Both the position numbers and the translations under genes were made by a program. Positions 6,882-17,100 of a DNA stretch of 64,000 nucleotides are shown here, piece after piece. Origin of the DNA: DASQBT01 sp963746955. GTDB taxonomy: Bacteria > Pseudomonadota > Gammaproteobacteria > Burkholderiales > Thiobacillaceae. The DNA lies in assembly GCA_963746955.1 (NCBI GenBank), contig CAVVDR010000002.1:1-64000 (forward strand). Direction: 5' to 3'. The stretch's first letter is position 1; each line of letters opens with the position of its first letter. The notes beneath the pieces are model-generated. The model made no database searches. It had not been told where the DNA came from and saw only the letters and a program-made list of their open reading frames with translations.

Positions 6882-9695
6882 ACCATGTCCAGCCCCGCCT
6901 TTTCAGCCCCCGCAATGTTCCAGGTTGGTGCAAACCGCCGGGGAAAGTTCTTTTCACTGCCCGCCCTTGAGGCGGCCGGAACCGGGAATATTTCGCGCCT
7001 GCCCGTCTCCATCCGCGTCGTTCTGGAGTCGGTGCTGAGAAATTGCGACGGCGTAAAAGTCACGCAGGAACACGTCAAGCAATTGGCCAACTGGCAGCCG
7101 AACGCTCCGCGCACCGAGGAGATTCCCTTCACCGTGGCGCGGGTGATCCTGCAGGACTTCACCGGCGTGCCGCTGCTGGCCGATCTGGCCGCCATGCGGT
7201 CCGCTGCTCAAAGATTGGGCAAGGATCCGAAGAAGATCGAGCCCTTGGTGCCCGTGGACATGGTGGTCGACCATTCCATCCAGGTCGATGCGTATGGCAA
7301 CAAGGACGCACTCGATCTCAACATGAAGATTGAATTCGAACGCAACCGCGAGCGCTACCAATTCCTCAAGTGGGGCATGCAGGCGTTCGACACTTTCAAG
7401 GTTGTGCCGCCCGGCGTCGGCATCGTGCATCAGGTCAATATGGAATATCTCGCGCGCGGGGTGATGGAGAAAAATGGCGTTTTCTATCCGGATACGCTGG
7501 TAGGCACCGATTCCCACACCACGATGATCAACGGGCTCGGCATCGTGGCCTGGGGCGTGGGCGGCATCGAGGCGGAAGCGGCCATGCTGGGCCAGCCGGT
7601 ATATTTCCTGACCCCGGATGTGGTCGGGGTGAACCTCATAGGCGCAGCCAGGCCGGGCGTCACCGCAACTGACATCGTCCTAACCATCACCGAAATGTTG
7701 CGCAAGGCCAAAGTGGTCGGCAAGTTCGTGGAGTTCTTCGGTGACGGCGTGGCCGCCATGTCGGTGACCGACCGCGCCACGATAGCGAATATGGCGCCCG
7801 AGTATGGCGCGACCATGGGCTTCTTCCCGGTGGACGAGGCGACCTGCCAGTATTTCTCCGCCACCGGCCGCAGCGAAACGCAGGTTGAGACGCTGCGCGC
7901 GTATTACCAGGCGCAGCATCTGTTCGGCATCCCCAAGACCGGTGACATCGATTATTCGCAAACCCTGGAACTGGACTTGTCCACTGTCAAGCCCAGCGTG
8001 GCCGGACCCAAACGCCCGCAGGACCGCATCGAGTTGGCAAACCTGAAATCCGCCTTCACTTCGCTCATGAGCAAACCCATTGCGGAAGGCGGTTACGACA
8101 AGGCCGCGGAGATGGGCATACGCTATGCGCTGCCCGCGCCATCCCATGCAACAATCGATTTGTCGGGTGGCGGCAGCCAGGAGGAAGTTCTCCCCGTCGC
8201 AGCGCAGGAAGAGGAGATGCTCAATGACCATCCTTCTCCCGACCACATGCAGGCCGATCCGACCACTCTGTTCTCTGGGCGCAATAACAGCCTGGGACAT
8301 GGCGACATCGCAATTGCCGCAATCACTTCCTGCACCAACACCTCCAATCCCGGCGTGATGCTGGCCGCTGGCCTGCTGGCCAAAAAAGCCGCCACACTCG
8401 GACTGAAGCCGCCGCCCAACGTGAAGACTTCGCTCGGCCCCGGCTCGCGCGTGGTCACCGAATACCTCAGCAAGGCCGGTCTCATGGACGCGCTGGAAAA
8501 GGTCGGATTCTCCGTGGTGGGCTATGGCTGCACCACATGCATCGGCAACTCCGGGCCGCTCAAGCCCGAAATCGAGGCGGCCATTGCGGAACACGATCTG
8601 GTCGTAGCCTCGGTGCTGTCCGGCAACCGCAACTTCGAAGCGCGCGTGCACCAGGCAGTCAAGGCCAACTTCCTCATGTCGCCCCCGCTGGTCGTGGCAT
8701 TTGCCCTGGCCGGCCGGATCGATATCGACTTTGGCAGTCAGGCAATCGGCACCAGCAAAGACGGGAAGCCCGTCTACCTGAAAGACCTGTGGCCATCCAA
8801 TGACGAAATCGCCTCCGTGATGCATTCCGCCACCGATGCCGCGGCCTACCGCAAGATCTACGCAGATGTCGGCGCCGACAACCCGCTATGGGATGCGGTT
8901 CCTGCCCCCGTCGGCAGCGTCTACCAGTGGGACGCGAAATCCACTTACATTCAGGAGCCGCCGTTTTTCGTCAATGGCAAGGCGGCCAACACGGCGATCA
9001 AGGGTGCGCAGGCCATCGCCATTTTCGGCGACTCCGTCACAACCGACCATATCAGCCCGGCGGGCGGCATCAAGCCGACCTCACCTGCCGGCCTGTATCT
9101 GACCGAACATGGCGTGCAGAAGACCGACTTCAACAGCTACGGTGCGCGGCGCGGCAACCACGAAGTCATGATGCGCGGCACCTTCGCCAACGTGCGCATC
9201 AAGAACCTGATGATCCCCGGCTCCGAAGGTGGCATCACGCGAAAGGACGGCGAGCAGAAACCCATCTATGACGCCGCGATGCAATATCAGAGCGAAGGTA
9301 CGCCGCTGATGATCTTCGCCGGCGAGGAATACGGCACCGGATCGAGCCGCGACTGGGCGGCCAAGGGCACCACTCTGCTGGGCGTGAAAGCCGTCATCGC
9401 CAAGAGTTTCGAGCGCATCCACCGCGCCAACCTGGCCGGCATGGGGGTGCTGCCCTGCCAGTTCAAGGATGGCGTCGACGCTGTGTCACTCAAGCTCGAC
9501 GGTTCCGAGACTTTCGATCTCGAAGGCACCGAGACAGGAATTACTCCGCAAAAGGACGTCACTCTGGTCGTTCACCGCGCCAACGGCAGCAGAGAACGGG
9601 TCGCGCTCAAACTGCGCATCGACACGCCGATTGAAGTGGAGTACTACAACAAGGGTGGGATTCTGCCGTTTGTGTTGGAGCAGTTGGTCGGCTGA
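6882..9695 (+). CDS. acnA: aconitate hydratase A
   Basis: This [4Fe-4S] enzyme interconverts citrate and isocitrate. The start at 6882 gives 937 residues; the frame opens earlier, at 6804, but the N terminus homologous to AcnA begins near MFQVGANRRGKFFSL. Cluster cysteines are Cys484 (SCTNTSNP) and Cys550/Cys553 (CTTCIGNSG), with the IRP1/AcnA swivel domain (GEEYGTGSSRDWA) near residue 810. It is about 45 residues longer than E. coli AcnA. It is divergent from the malic enzyme gene, with the promoters between or overlapping their 5' ends. No ribosome site is obvious. Confidence 0.94.
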   Translation, partial: TMSSPAFSAPAMFQVGANRRGKFFSLPALEAAGTGNISRLPVSIRVVLESVLRNCDGVKVTQEHVKQLANWQPNAPRTEEIPFTVARVILQDFTGVPLLADLAAMRSAAQRLGKDPKKIEPLVPVDMVVDHSIQVDAYGNKDALDLNMKIEFERNRERYQFLKWGMQAFDTFKVVPPGVGIVHQVNMEYLARGVMEKNGVFYPDTLVGTDSHTTMINGLGIVAWGVGGIEAEAAMLGQPVYFLTPDVVGVNLIGAARPGVTATDIVLTITEMLRKAKVVGKFVEFFGDGVAAMSVTDRATIANMAPEYGATMGFFPVDEATCQYFSATGRSETQVETLRAYYQAQHLFGIPKTGDIDYSQTLELDLSTVKPSVAGPKRPQDRIELANLKSAFTSLMSKPIAEGGYDKAAEMGIRYALPAPSHATIDLSGGGSQEEVLPVAAQEEEMLNDHPSPDHMQADPTTLFSGRNNSLGHGDIAIAAITSCTNTSNPGVMLAAGLLAKKAATLGLKPPPNVKTSLGPGSRVVTEYLSKAGLMDALEKVGFSVVGYGCTTCIGNSGPLKPEIEAAIAEHDLVVASVLSGNRNFEARVHQAVKANFLMSPPLVVAFALAGRIDIDFGSQAIGTSKDGKPVYLKDLWPSNDEIASVMHSATDAAAYRKIYADVGADNPLWDAVPAPVGSVYQWDAKSTYIQEPPFFVNGKAANTAIKGAQAIAIFGDSVTTDHISPAGGIKPTSPAGLYLTEHGVQKTDFNSYGARRGNHEVMMRGTFANVRIKNLMIPGSEGGITRKDGEQKPIYDAAMQYQSEGTPLMIFAGEEYGTGSSRDWAAKGTTLLGVKAVIAKSFERIHRANLAGMGVLPCQFKDGVDAVSLKLDGSETFDLEGTETGITPQKDVTLVVHRANGSRERVALKLRIDTPIEVEYYNKGGILPFVLEQLVG

Positions 9696-9724
9696 CAAAC
9701 ACAGTCAAGTCGGCCGTGGCCTAA

Positions 9725-9916
9725 GACGACAGCGTCGCCAAACGTTTGCGAGAGGTGCTTGCATCGCGCATGGACGTAGCTGAGAAGAAGATGTTCGGCG
9801 GCGTGCCACTCAGGGGGGATGTCTATGTTGATCCGGAAGAATTTGAGTCGGACGACGATTTGGCCAGGCGGCGGAGGCTCTGCCTGGATTTCGTGACCAC
9901 GCTGCCTGCCAAGTAG
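9725..9916 (+). pseudogene. TfoX-family protein remnant
   Basis: An open frame of 63 codons without an ATG before the conserved part reads EKKMFGGVPL, typical of TfoX N-terminal domains. It jumps directly to GDVYVDPEEFESDDDL and ends DFVTTLPAK, the usual end of stand-alone TfoX-N proteins. About 30 central residues are missing, so an internal in-frame deletion has probably inactivated it. It sits in the 253-base gap between acnA and metG. Confidence 0.65.
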
Positions 9917-9948
9917 AATAGCGCCTTTCCAAGGACATATTTCTCCCC

Positions 9949-12000
9949 ATGCCGCGCAAGCTTCTCGTCACCTCCGCCCTGCCCTACGCCAACGGTGACA
10001 TCCATCTGGGCCACTTGGTCGAATACATCCAGACCGATATCTGGGTGCGCTTTCAGAAGATGCAGGGACATGAGGCACACTATGTCTGCGCGGACGATAC
10101 TCATGGCACCGCGATCATGCTGCGAGCGGACAAGGAAGGCATTACGCCTGAAGCTTTGATCGATCGCGTATGGCACGATCACAAGCGCGATTTCGACGGC
10201 TTTCACATCGCCTTTGACCAGTATTACTCCACCCATTCGGAAGAGAACCGCGAGCTGGCGGGCAGCATCTACAGGAAGCTGGCCGCCGCTGGGCTGATCG
10301 ACGTGCGCGCCATCGAACAGTATTACGACCCAATAAAGGAGATGTTCCTGCCGGATCGCTTCATCAAGGGCACTTGTCCGAAGTGCGGCGCAACCGATCA
10401 ATATGGCGACAGCTGCGAGGTGTGCGGTTCCACCTACTCGCCGACTGACCTGAAGGACCCCTATTCGGTCGTGTCCGGCGCCAAGCCGGTGCGGAAGACT
10501 TCGGATCACCATTTCTTCAAGCTCGGCAAACAGGAAGCGTTCCTGCGCGCGTGGACACAATCCGGCACGCTGCAACCAGAAGCGGCCAACAAAATGCTGG
10601 AATGGTTCGCGGCAGGACTGGCGGACTGGGACATCTCGCGCGATGCTCCCTACTTCGGCTTTGAGATCCCGGGGGCGCCGGGCAAGTATTTTTATGTCTG
10701 GCTGGACGCGCCGGTCGGCTATATGGCCAGTTTCAGGAAATACTGCAGCGCGAATGATCTGGATTTTGATGCCTGGTGGAAAGCCGGTTCGGATACGGAG
10801 CTCTATCACTTCATCGGCAAGGACATCCTTTATTTCCATGCGCTGTTCTGGCCAGCCATGCTGGAGGCCTCAGGCTACCGCACACCAACCAAGGTCTTCG
10901 CGCATGGGTTTCTCACCGTAAACGGCCAGAAGATGAGCAAGTCGCGCGGCACCTTCATTACTGCGCGGAGCTATCTCGATAGCGGGCTTGATCCGGAATG
11001 GCTGCGCTATTACTTTGCTGCCAAGCTCAGCAGCTCCATGGAAGACATCGACCTGAATCTCGAGGACTTTGCCGCACGGGTAAACAGCGACTTGGTGGGC
11101 AAATACGTGAATATCGCCAGTCGTTGTGCAGGCTTCATCTTTAAGCGATTTGGTGGCCAGGTGGGTGAGATTGACCAAGCTGCGGCCGCAGAGTTTGAGA
11201 CTGCATTTCAAAGCGCGATGATTGCCAAGGCCTACAGCGACCGCGATTACGGCAGGGCGCAGCGCGAAATCATGCGACTGGCAGATACAGCGAACTCTTA
11301 CATTGCCAACAAGAAGCCATGGGAAATGGCCAAGCAGGAGGGGCGCGAAGTTGAATTACACAAGGTGTGCAGCACTGCGCTGACCCTGTTCCGCGACTTA
11401 ACCCTCTACTTGAAACCGGTCCTGCCTAAGCTGGCCGAACAAGTCGAGGCTTTCCTCAACATCCCTGCGCTGAGTTGGGGTGACCAGTGGGCATCGTTGC
11501 CTATTGGCCATACTATCAACGAATATCACCACCTCATGACCCGCGTAGATATGAAACAGATCGAGACGCTGGTGGAAGCCAACCGGCAGTCGCTGGAAGC
11601 CACACCCTCTCCCGTGCGCCACGCCGAAGCGCAAACCCATCAGGAAGACCAAGCCGTGACCAACGACGAGGTGTACATTAGCATTGATGATTTCACGAAA
11701 ATCGACTTGCGTATTGCTAGAATTGACAAGGCCGAGCATGTGGATGGCGCGGACAAACTCTTGCGCCTCACCCTGGATGTCGGCCCCCTTGGCGTGAGGC
11801 ATGTCTTTGCCGGAATCAAGTCGGCCTACGAGCCGGCCGTGCTGCAAGGTCGCCTGACCGTCGTGGTTGCCAACCTTGCCCCGCGCAAGATGAAGTTCGG
11901 CATGAGTGAGGGCATGGTGCTGGCAGCGTCCGGCGAAGGTCCGGGCCTTTATCTGCTTTCCCCCGATTCCGGCGCGCAAGCCGGAATGCGGGTCAAATGA
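9949..12000 (+). CDS. metG: methionyl-tRNA synthetase
   Basis: Charges tRNA-Met, including the initiator. The 683-residue protein has the class I HIGH-type motif HLGH at 19-22, a zinc knuckle with Cys143, 146, 156 and 159, and KMSKS at 328-332. A C-terminal EMAP/Trbp111-like tRNA-binding domain runs from about residue 575 and begins with DFTKIDLRIARI. This is the long, dimerising form. The start has weak upstream pairing, but the N terminus (MPRKLLVTSALPYANG) matches the family. Confidence 0.97.
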   Translation: MPRKLLVTSALPYANGDIHLGHLVEYIQTDIWVRFQKMQGHEAHYVCADDTHGTAIMLRADKEGITPEALIDRVWHDHKRDFDGFHIAFDQYYSTHSEENRELAGSIYRKLAAAGLIDVRAIEQYYDPIKEMFLPDRFIKGTCPKCGATDQYGDSCEVCGSTYSPTDLKDPYSVVSGAKPVRKTSDHHFFKLGKQEAFLRAWTQSGTLQPEAANKMLEWFAAGLADWDISRDAPYFGFEIPGAPGKYFYVWLDAPVGYMASFRKYCSANDLDFDAWWKAGSDTELYHFIGKDILYFHALFWPAMLEASGYRTPTKVFAHGFLTVNGQKMSKSRGTFITARSYLDSGLDPEWLRYYFAAKLSSSMEDIDLNLEDFAARVNSDLVGKYVNIASRCAGFIFKRFGGQVGEIDQAAAAEFETAFQSAMIAKAYSDRDYGRAQREIMRLADTANSYIANKKPWEMAKQEGREVELHKVCSTALTLFRDLTLYLKPVLPKLAEQVEAFLNIPALSWGDQWASLPIGHTINEYHHLMTRVDMKQIETLVEANRQSLEATPSPVRHAEAQTHQEDQAVTNDEVYISIDDFTKIDLRIARIDKAEHVDGADKLLRLTLDVGPLGVRHVFAGIKSAYEPAVLQGRLTVVVANLAPRKMKFGMSEGMVLAASGEGPGLYLLSPDSGAQAGMRVK

Positions 12001-12022
12001 AACCCTGTTACGGGAGATAGTC

Positions 12023-12505
12023 ATGACGACGCTTGCCCATTGTCAACTGCTTGGATCCGTTATTAACCGCGAGCTCAACGACGGCGAATGCGTGGTGCTG
12101 GGAAACCTCGGCGCAATCCGGGAGCTGCAGGACGAGGAGATACTGATAGAAGAAGGGAAAGTGGACAATACGCTGCACGTGCTGATCGACGGGCATCTCG
12201 CCGTGATGCGCCAGGTCGCCGAAGGAGAATGGCTCACGCTGCATGTGCTCAAACCCGGCGAACTCGCCGGCGAGTTGGGATTTATTGACGGCCAGCCACA
12301 CAGCGCCACCCTGCGAGCCATGGGGCCTACCAGGGTCTTTAATCTGGAGCGGGAAAAATTCGAATCCCTGATCAACACCCATCCCGCTCTCGTGTACCGT
12401 ATGATGCGCGCCATCGTCCGCGGGGTGCATGTCACGCTGCGTCGCATGAACGCGCAACAAGTCGAGCTGACCAACTACATCACCAAGGAGCATGGGCGCT
12501 ACTGA
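12023..12505 (+). CDS. cyclic nucleotide-binding domain protein (CRP-like sensor fold)
   Basis: A 160-residue protein with a single cNMP-binding beta roll: the phosphate-binding-cassette-like segment GELAGELGFIDGQPHSATLRA lies near residues 81-101, followed by a C helix. No HTH, kinase or other output domain is visible. The ATG at 12023 is preceded by GGGAG. The gene follows metG by 22 bases and its stop overlaps the acylphosphatase start, so the three may be co-transcribed. It may be a stand-alone sensor; ligand and partner are unknown. Confidence 0.75.
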   Translation: MTTLAHCQLLGSVINRELNDGECVVLGNLGAIRELQDEEILIEEGKVDNTLHVLIDGHLAVMRQVAEGEWLTLHVLKPGELAGELGFIDGQPHSATLRAMGPTRVFNLEREKFESLINTHPALVYRMMRAIVRGVHVTLRRMNAQQVELTNYITKEHGRY

Positions 12506-12783
12506 TGGGATCTGGTGAGCCCGTTACCCGTCATTTGTGGATAGCGGGCAGGGTCCAAGGGGTCTGGTACCGTGAATCCATGCGCCTGGAGGCAGAACGC
12601 CTAGGGGTAAGCGGCTGGGTCAGAAACCTCCCCGACGGCCGGGTGGAAGCGATGATCTCCGGCGATGCTGACCGGTTGGGGCAACTCATCGCCTGGGCCA
12701 GGAAAGGTCCGCCCATGGCAAAGGTCACGGGAATCGATAGCGAACCGGCAGAAGGCAGGTTCAGTTCTTTCGAGAAACGTTAG
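12505..12783 (+). CDS. acyP: acylphosphatase
   Basis: Hydrolyses carboxyl-phosphate bonds such as those of acylphosphates. It has 92 residues, the family size. The signature GRVQGVWYR lies at 15-23 with the phosphate-binding Arg, and GWVRNLPDGRVE at 37-48 carries the catalytic Asn. The ATG overlaps the preceding stop (TGATG), indicating translational coupling. The hairpin at 12828-12848 has its T run on the other strand, so it is not a good terminator for this gene. Confidence 0.93.
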   Translation: MGSGEPVTRHLWIAGRVQGVWYRESMRLEAERLGVSGWVRNLPDGRVEAMISGDADRLGQLIAWARKGPPMAKVTGIDSEPAEGRFSSFEKR

Positions 12784-12820
12784 CTTTTCGTACCCCAGGC
12801 CAATCGTCGGTTTTCTGGAC

Positions 12821-12848
12821 AAAAAAAGCCCGGCAGTGTGTGCCGGGC
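12821..12848 (-). terminator. intrinsic terminator of the candidate sRNA
   Basis: An 8-bp perfect GC-rich stem with loop CACAC and a run of seven T on the minus strand. No annotated minus-strand gene ends here, which is what points to a small RNA. Confidence 0.8.
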
Positions 12849-12925
12849 ATAAATCCACCAAAGGAGGATGGAGGAGACAACACCCCGCACCGGAGGAGTG
12901 GCGCGACGTGTTATTAGCATTGTCT
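12821..12925 (-). ncRNA. candidate small RNA with two anti-Shine-Dalgarno loops
   Basis: Read on the minus strand there are three consecutive hairpins. Hairpin 1 is CGCGCC/GGUGCG (12905-12900 with 12891-12886) with loop ACUCCUCC. Hairpin 2 is UCCUCCA/UGGUGGA with one mismatch (12875-12869 with 12860-12854) and loop UCCUCCUU. Hairpin 3 is an 8-bp GCCCGGCA/UGCCGGGC stem followed by U7, a strong intrinsic terminator. Both loops can pair with Shine-Dalgarno sequences, and hairpin 2 contains CCUCCUUU, the 16S rRNA 3' core. The sequence upstream of about 12925 is AT-rich, with TATATT at 12931-12926 as a possible -10 box. No open frame explains the segment. Confidence 0.6.
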
Positions 12926-13095
12926 AATATAATTACATAGAAAGCAAGAAATCTTTCTCAAACTGAACAAATAGATATTCAAGTGTTGTTCAAATCCCAA
13001 GGCCTGCTAACCTTCATTTCGCGTTCCGAAGGTTTGCCATGGGAAGCCAACGCGGACATGACGTGACGGTGAACAGGCACTATAGACTCGGCACG

Positions 13096-14189
13096 AATTA
13101 TCCGTGAACTTTAAGGCGTGGAATGTGTCTGACTGCGCATGGAAAAAGAAGACGCCCGCAAGCAGTCGCGAGAAGTGCTGCACGAGAGACGAAAACAAGT
13201 CATCCGCATGCACCGCAAAGGGATGCCGGTGATGCAGATTGTTGGGCACAGCGGCCTCAGTTGGTATGCCGTGAACGCTGCGATCACCGCTTATTCGATT
13301 GCGGGGGCGGCGGCACTCAAGCCTGCTGCGCGCGGCAAGAAACAGGGCAGTGGACGCATGTTGAGCGAATCGCAAGAGAGCGCTGTTCGGCAAATCATCT
13401 GCGACAAGCGCCCCGAACAACTGAAGATGGAGTTTGCACTATGGAATCGCGCCGCCGTCATGCAGTTGGTTGAACGCGAATGCGGAATCAAGTTGTCTGT
13501 GCGCGGCGTTGGCAACTACCTCAAGCGCTGGGGATTCACCCCGCAAAAGCCGATCAAGAAAGCATATGAGCAACGGCCAGAGGCCGTGCAGGAATGGCTG
13601 GACAACGAATATCCGGCAATCGAACAACGCGCCAAGTCAGAAGGTGCCGAGATTCACTGGGGCGACGAAACAGCGGTCGTGAATACCGACGTGCGTGGTC
13701 GCTGCTACGCACCGGCCGGCAAAACACCGGTGACCTTTGCGGTAGGCGGCACACGCCAGAAACTGTCGATGATCGCCACCGTCACCAATCAGGGCAAGAC
13801 ACGCTGGATGATCATTGACGAGTCGTTCAATTCGGACAGGCTGATTGAGTTCCTGCAAGCCTTGGTCCGGGACGCAGGCAAGAAAGTATTTCTGATCCTC
13901 GATAACCTGCGCGTCCATCACAGCAAGCCGGTCAAGGCCTGGGTTGAGGAGCGTAAAGACAAGATCGAGTTGTTCTATCTGCCCAGCTACAGCCCGGAGC
14001 TCAACCCGGAAGAACGGCTCAATTCTGATTTGAAGCAGGCGCTTTATACCAAGGTTCCGGTACGCACCAAGGCCAAGTTGAAAACCGCTGCAACCGAGCA
14101 CATGCAGGCGTTGGAGAAATCACCCGAGCGGGTGAGAAAGTTCTTCCAGGATGCACGCGTAAAATATGCAGCATGAATCACGGACAAAT
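13096..14189 (+). mobile_element. IS630-family insertion sequence
   Basis: One transposase gene is bracketed by imperfect inverted ends. AATTATCCGTGAAC at 13096 and the reverse complement of 14176-14189, ATTTGTCCGTGATT, share ATT..TCCGTGA. The right end overlaps the transposase stop codon and lies only about 10 bases from the dnaE stop. IS630 elements insert at TA; exact boundaries and target duplication cannot be fixed from one copy. Confidence 0.7.
13139..14176 (+). CDS. IS630-family transposase
   Basis: A 345-residue DDE transposase. The N-terminal third is a helix-turn-helix region (residues 1-120, with MPVMQIVGHSGLSWYAV) and a winged-helix motif (SVRGVGNYLKRWGF). The catalytic DDE domain shows the first Asp in IHWGDETAV (near 179), the second in FLILDNLRVHH (near 258) and Glu in SPELNPEERLNSDLK (near 296). 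The frame is intact and full length, so the element may be active. Confidence 0.9.
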   Translation: MEKEDARKQSREVLHERRKQVIRMHRKGMPVMQIVGHSGLSWYAVNAAITAYSIAGAAALKPAARGKKQGSGRMLSESQESAVRQIICDKRPEQLKMEFALWNRAAVMQLVERECGIKLSVRGVGNYLKRWGFTPQKPIKKAYEQRPEAVQEWLDNEYPAIEQRAKSEGAEIHWGDETAVVNTDVRGRCYAPAGKTPVTFAVGGTRQKLSMIATVTNQGKTRWMIIDESFNSDRLIEFLQALVRDAGKKVFLILDNLRVHHSKPVKAWVEERKDKIELFYLPSYSPELNPEERLNSDLKQALYTKVPVRTKAKLKTAATEHMQALEKSPERVRKFFQDARVKYAA

Positions 14190-14198
14190 CAGGCCGAA

Positions 14199-17100
14199 TC
14201 AATAATAGAGGATCTGGACGCTAGCGGGCTCTAGCCACTGCCCCAAGGACTCAATCAAGCAATCGTGAAGTTGGACCCGCCAGGCGTTCCCCAGCATGAC
14301 TTCGCAGGCTGCCCGGCCATTGTGGTAGGCAATCCGTACGGGGCATCCGCTCTCAGCGCAGCGATAAGGCTCCAATAGTTCCTTTAGACGAAAACCATCT
14401 GACTGGCCGTTGCAGGTCAGACGTAGTTCCCGGGCGAACCGGGTGCGCGCGGTGTTCAGGTCAAAAATCTTTTCGGCGGTCACCCGCAAACCGCCCGAAT
14501 AGTCATCCCGACTGACCTTGCCTTCCACAACCAGAAGCTCATCCTCCTTAAGCCAATCCCGGTGAGTTTCCAATATCTCGGCAAAAACCACGACATCGAG
14601 TGTGCTGGTCCCGTCGTCCAACAGCACGATAGCCATTTTGCCGCGGCGCGAGATCTGAGTGCGGATCGACACAATGATGCCGGCCAACAGGCGGGGTTCG
14701 CGCGCCGGTTCCAGGTCTGCGAGGCGTTGCCGGACAAATCCTGACAACTCGCCGGCGTAGCCACTGTAGGGATGGCCGCTGAAGTAGAAGCCCATGACCG
14801 ACTTTTCCTGCAAAAGTCTTTCCCGTTCCGGCCAGACAGGTGACGCCACATAAGGATTGCCGAGAGTGGCCGAATCGCTGTCTCCGAACAAACTATCCTG
14901 GGCCGCCCCGCGGGCGGCCTGGTCCGCCGCTTCCATGGCTGGAGCAATCGAGGCCATCAGGCTGGCACGATGATCGTTCATGCCATCGAATGCACCTGCC
15001 TTGACCAGGGCCTCCAGAACCCTGCGATTTAGACAGTGCTTGTCGACCCGCCGCGCCAGATCAAATACGCCGGTAAATTCGCCTCCTTCCGAGCGGGCTG
15101 CAACAATGGCTGAGATTGCGGCCTCCCCGGTACCCTTGATTGCACCAAGGCCGTAACGGATCTGCCTATCCCCCATCGGCCCGAATCTATAACCGGAAAT
15201 ATTGATGTCAGGCGGAAGTATCGCAATGCCATTAGCCTTGCAGTCCTGAACAAACACCCGCACCTTCTCGGTGTCCGCCATTTCTGATGAAAGGGATGCC
15301 GCCATGAACTCGGCGGGATAATGTGCCTTGAGCCAAGCCGTGTAATAGGCGACCAGAGCGTACGCCGCGGAATGGGACTTGTTGAATCCATATTCGGCGA
15401 ACTTCTCCATCAGATCGAATAGGCGGCCTGCCAGGCTGTCCGTGACCCCGCGGCTTTTTGCCCCGGCCAAGAAGATTTCCCGCTGCTGGGCCATTTCTTC
15501 GGGCTTCTTCTTTCCCATAGCGCGCCGCAACAGATCTGCGCTACCCAAGGTGTAGCCCGCAAGGATTTGAGCAATCAGCATTACCTGCTCTTGGTACACG
15601 ATGATCCCATAGGTGGATTTGAGAACCGGTTGCAGATCGGGATGAAAATACTCTGGCTTCTGCCGCCCCTGTTTGCGCGCAATAAAGTCATCAACCATGC
15701 CAGACCCCAACGGACCCGGTCGGTTAAGGGCCATCAGGGCAATAATATCCTCAAAACAATCTGCATTAAGTTTACGCTCCAAGTCCTTGGCTGATCTAGA
15801 CTCTGACTGGAACACGGCCGTAGTATTGCCCGCACTGAAGAGTGCGTATACCGCCGGATCGTCTAGGCTCAGGCCTTCCAACTGGAAATTCTCTCTGTCC
15901 GGATGGCGACGCACAAACGCGACCGCCTCAGCCAGAATAGTGAGCGTACGCAGGCCGAGAAAATCGAACTTCACCAGGCCAATGGCTTCCACATCGTCCT
16001 TGTCGAACTGCGAAACTAAGCTTCCTGCGCCTTCCTGCCGGTAAAGGGGGCAGAAATCAGTCAGGCTGCCGGGGGCAATCAATATGCCTCCGGCATGCAT
16101 GCCCACATTGCGGGTCAGATCCTCCAGCCGCTCTGCGAGCCCAAACAACTCCCTTACCCCCTCTTCCTGGTCGTAGCGCTCCTTGAGCTGAGGCTCCATT
16201 TGCAGGGCTCTTTTCAGCGAAACCGGCTTGACCCCTTCCACCGGAACCAGTTTCGACAGCTTATCGCAGTAGGTGTAGGGCATGTCCAGGACCCGGCCTA
16301 CATCGCGGATGACCGACTTGGAGCCAAGCGTGCCGAATGTGGCGATCTGCGACACCGCATCGTGACCGTAGCGCTCTTTAACATACTGGATCACACGCTC
16401 ACGATTGTCCTGGCAAAAATCCACGTCAAAGTCCGGCATAGATACGCGTTCTGGATTGAGAAAACGCTCGAATAGAAGGTCGTAACGCAATGGATCCAAA
16501 TCAGTAATACCCAGGGTGTACGCGACCAGGGAGCCGGCACCTGATCCACGCCCCGGGCCGACAGGCACCCCATTATGCTTGGCCCAGTTGATAAAGTCGG
16601 CGACGATAAGGAAGTAGCCCGGAAACCCCATCTGGTTAATGGTGCCAAGCTCAAAATCAAGCCTCGCCTTGTATTCCGGGTAACGAGCCTGCCTGGTCAT
16701 TTCATCCGGATAAAGAAGCTCCAGACGTTCAGCCAGCCCGGCTTCCGAGCGCTCAAGGATGTACTCCTCCAGACTCTGGTTCCGCGGTGTGGGAAACAGG
16801 GGCAACTTGCTCTTGTCCAGATCCAGGGCCAAATTGCAACGCTTGGCAATTTCCACGCTGTTAGCCAAGGCTTCCGGCAGATCGGCGAACAACTCTGTCA
16901 TTTCCGCCGGCGTCTTGAAATACTGCTCCGGGGTAAAAAGCTTCGGGCGGCGACTGTCCGCCAACAAGTAACCCTCGGCAATGCAGACCCGGGCCTCGTG
17001 GGCCCTGTAATCTTCCGGATTGAGGAACTGGACCGGATGAGTGGCAACTGCCGGGATTCCCAGTTCTGAGCCGATCTCCAGCAGGCCGTCAATCAGCAAT

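Noticed and set aside
12828..12848. Hairpin as terminator of acyP
   Set aside because: The T run lies on the minus strand; on the plus strand the stem is followed by ATAAAT.
12975..13010. A T-arm-like string (GTTCAAATCCC) suggesting a tRNA
   Set aside because: No acceptor, D or anticodon stems can be built around it.
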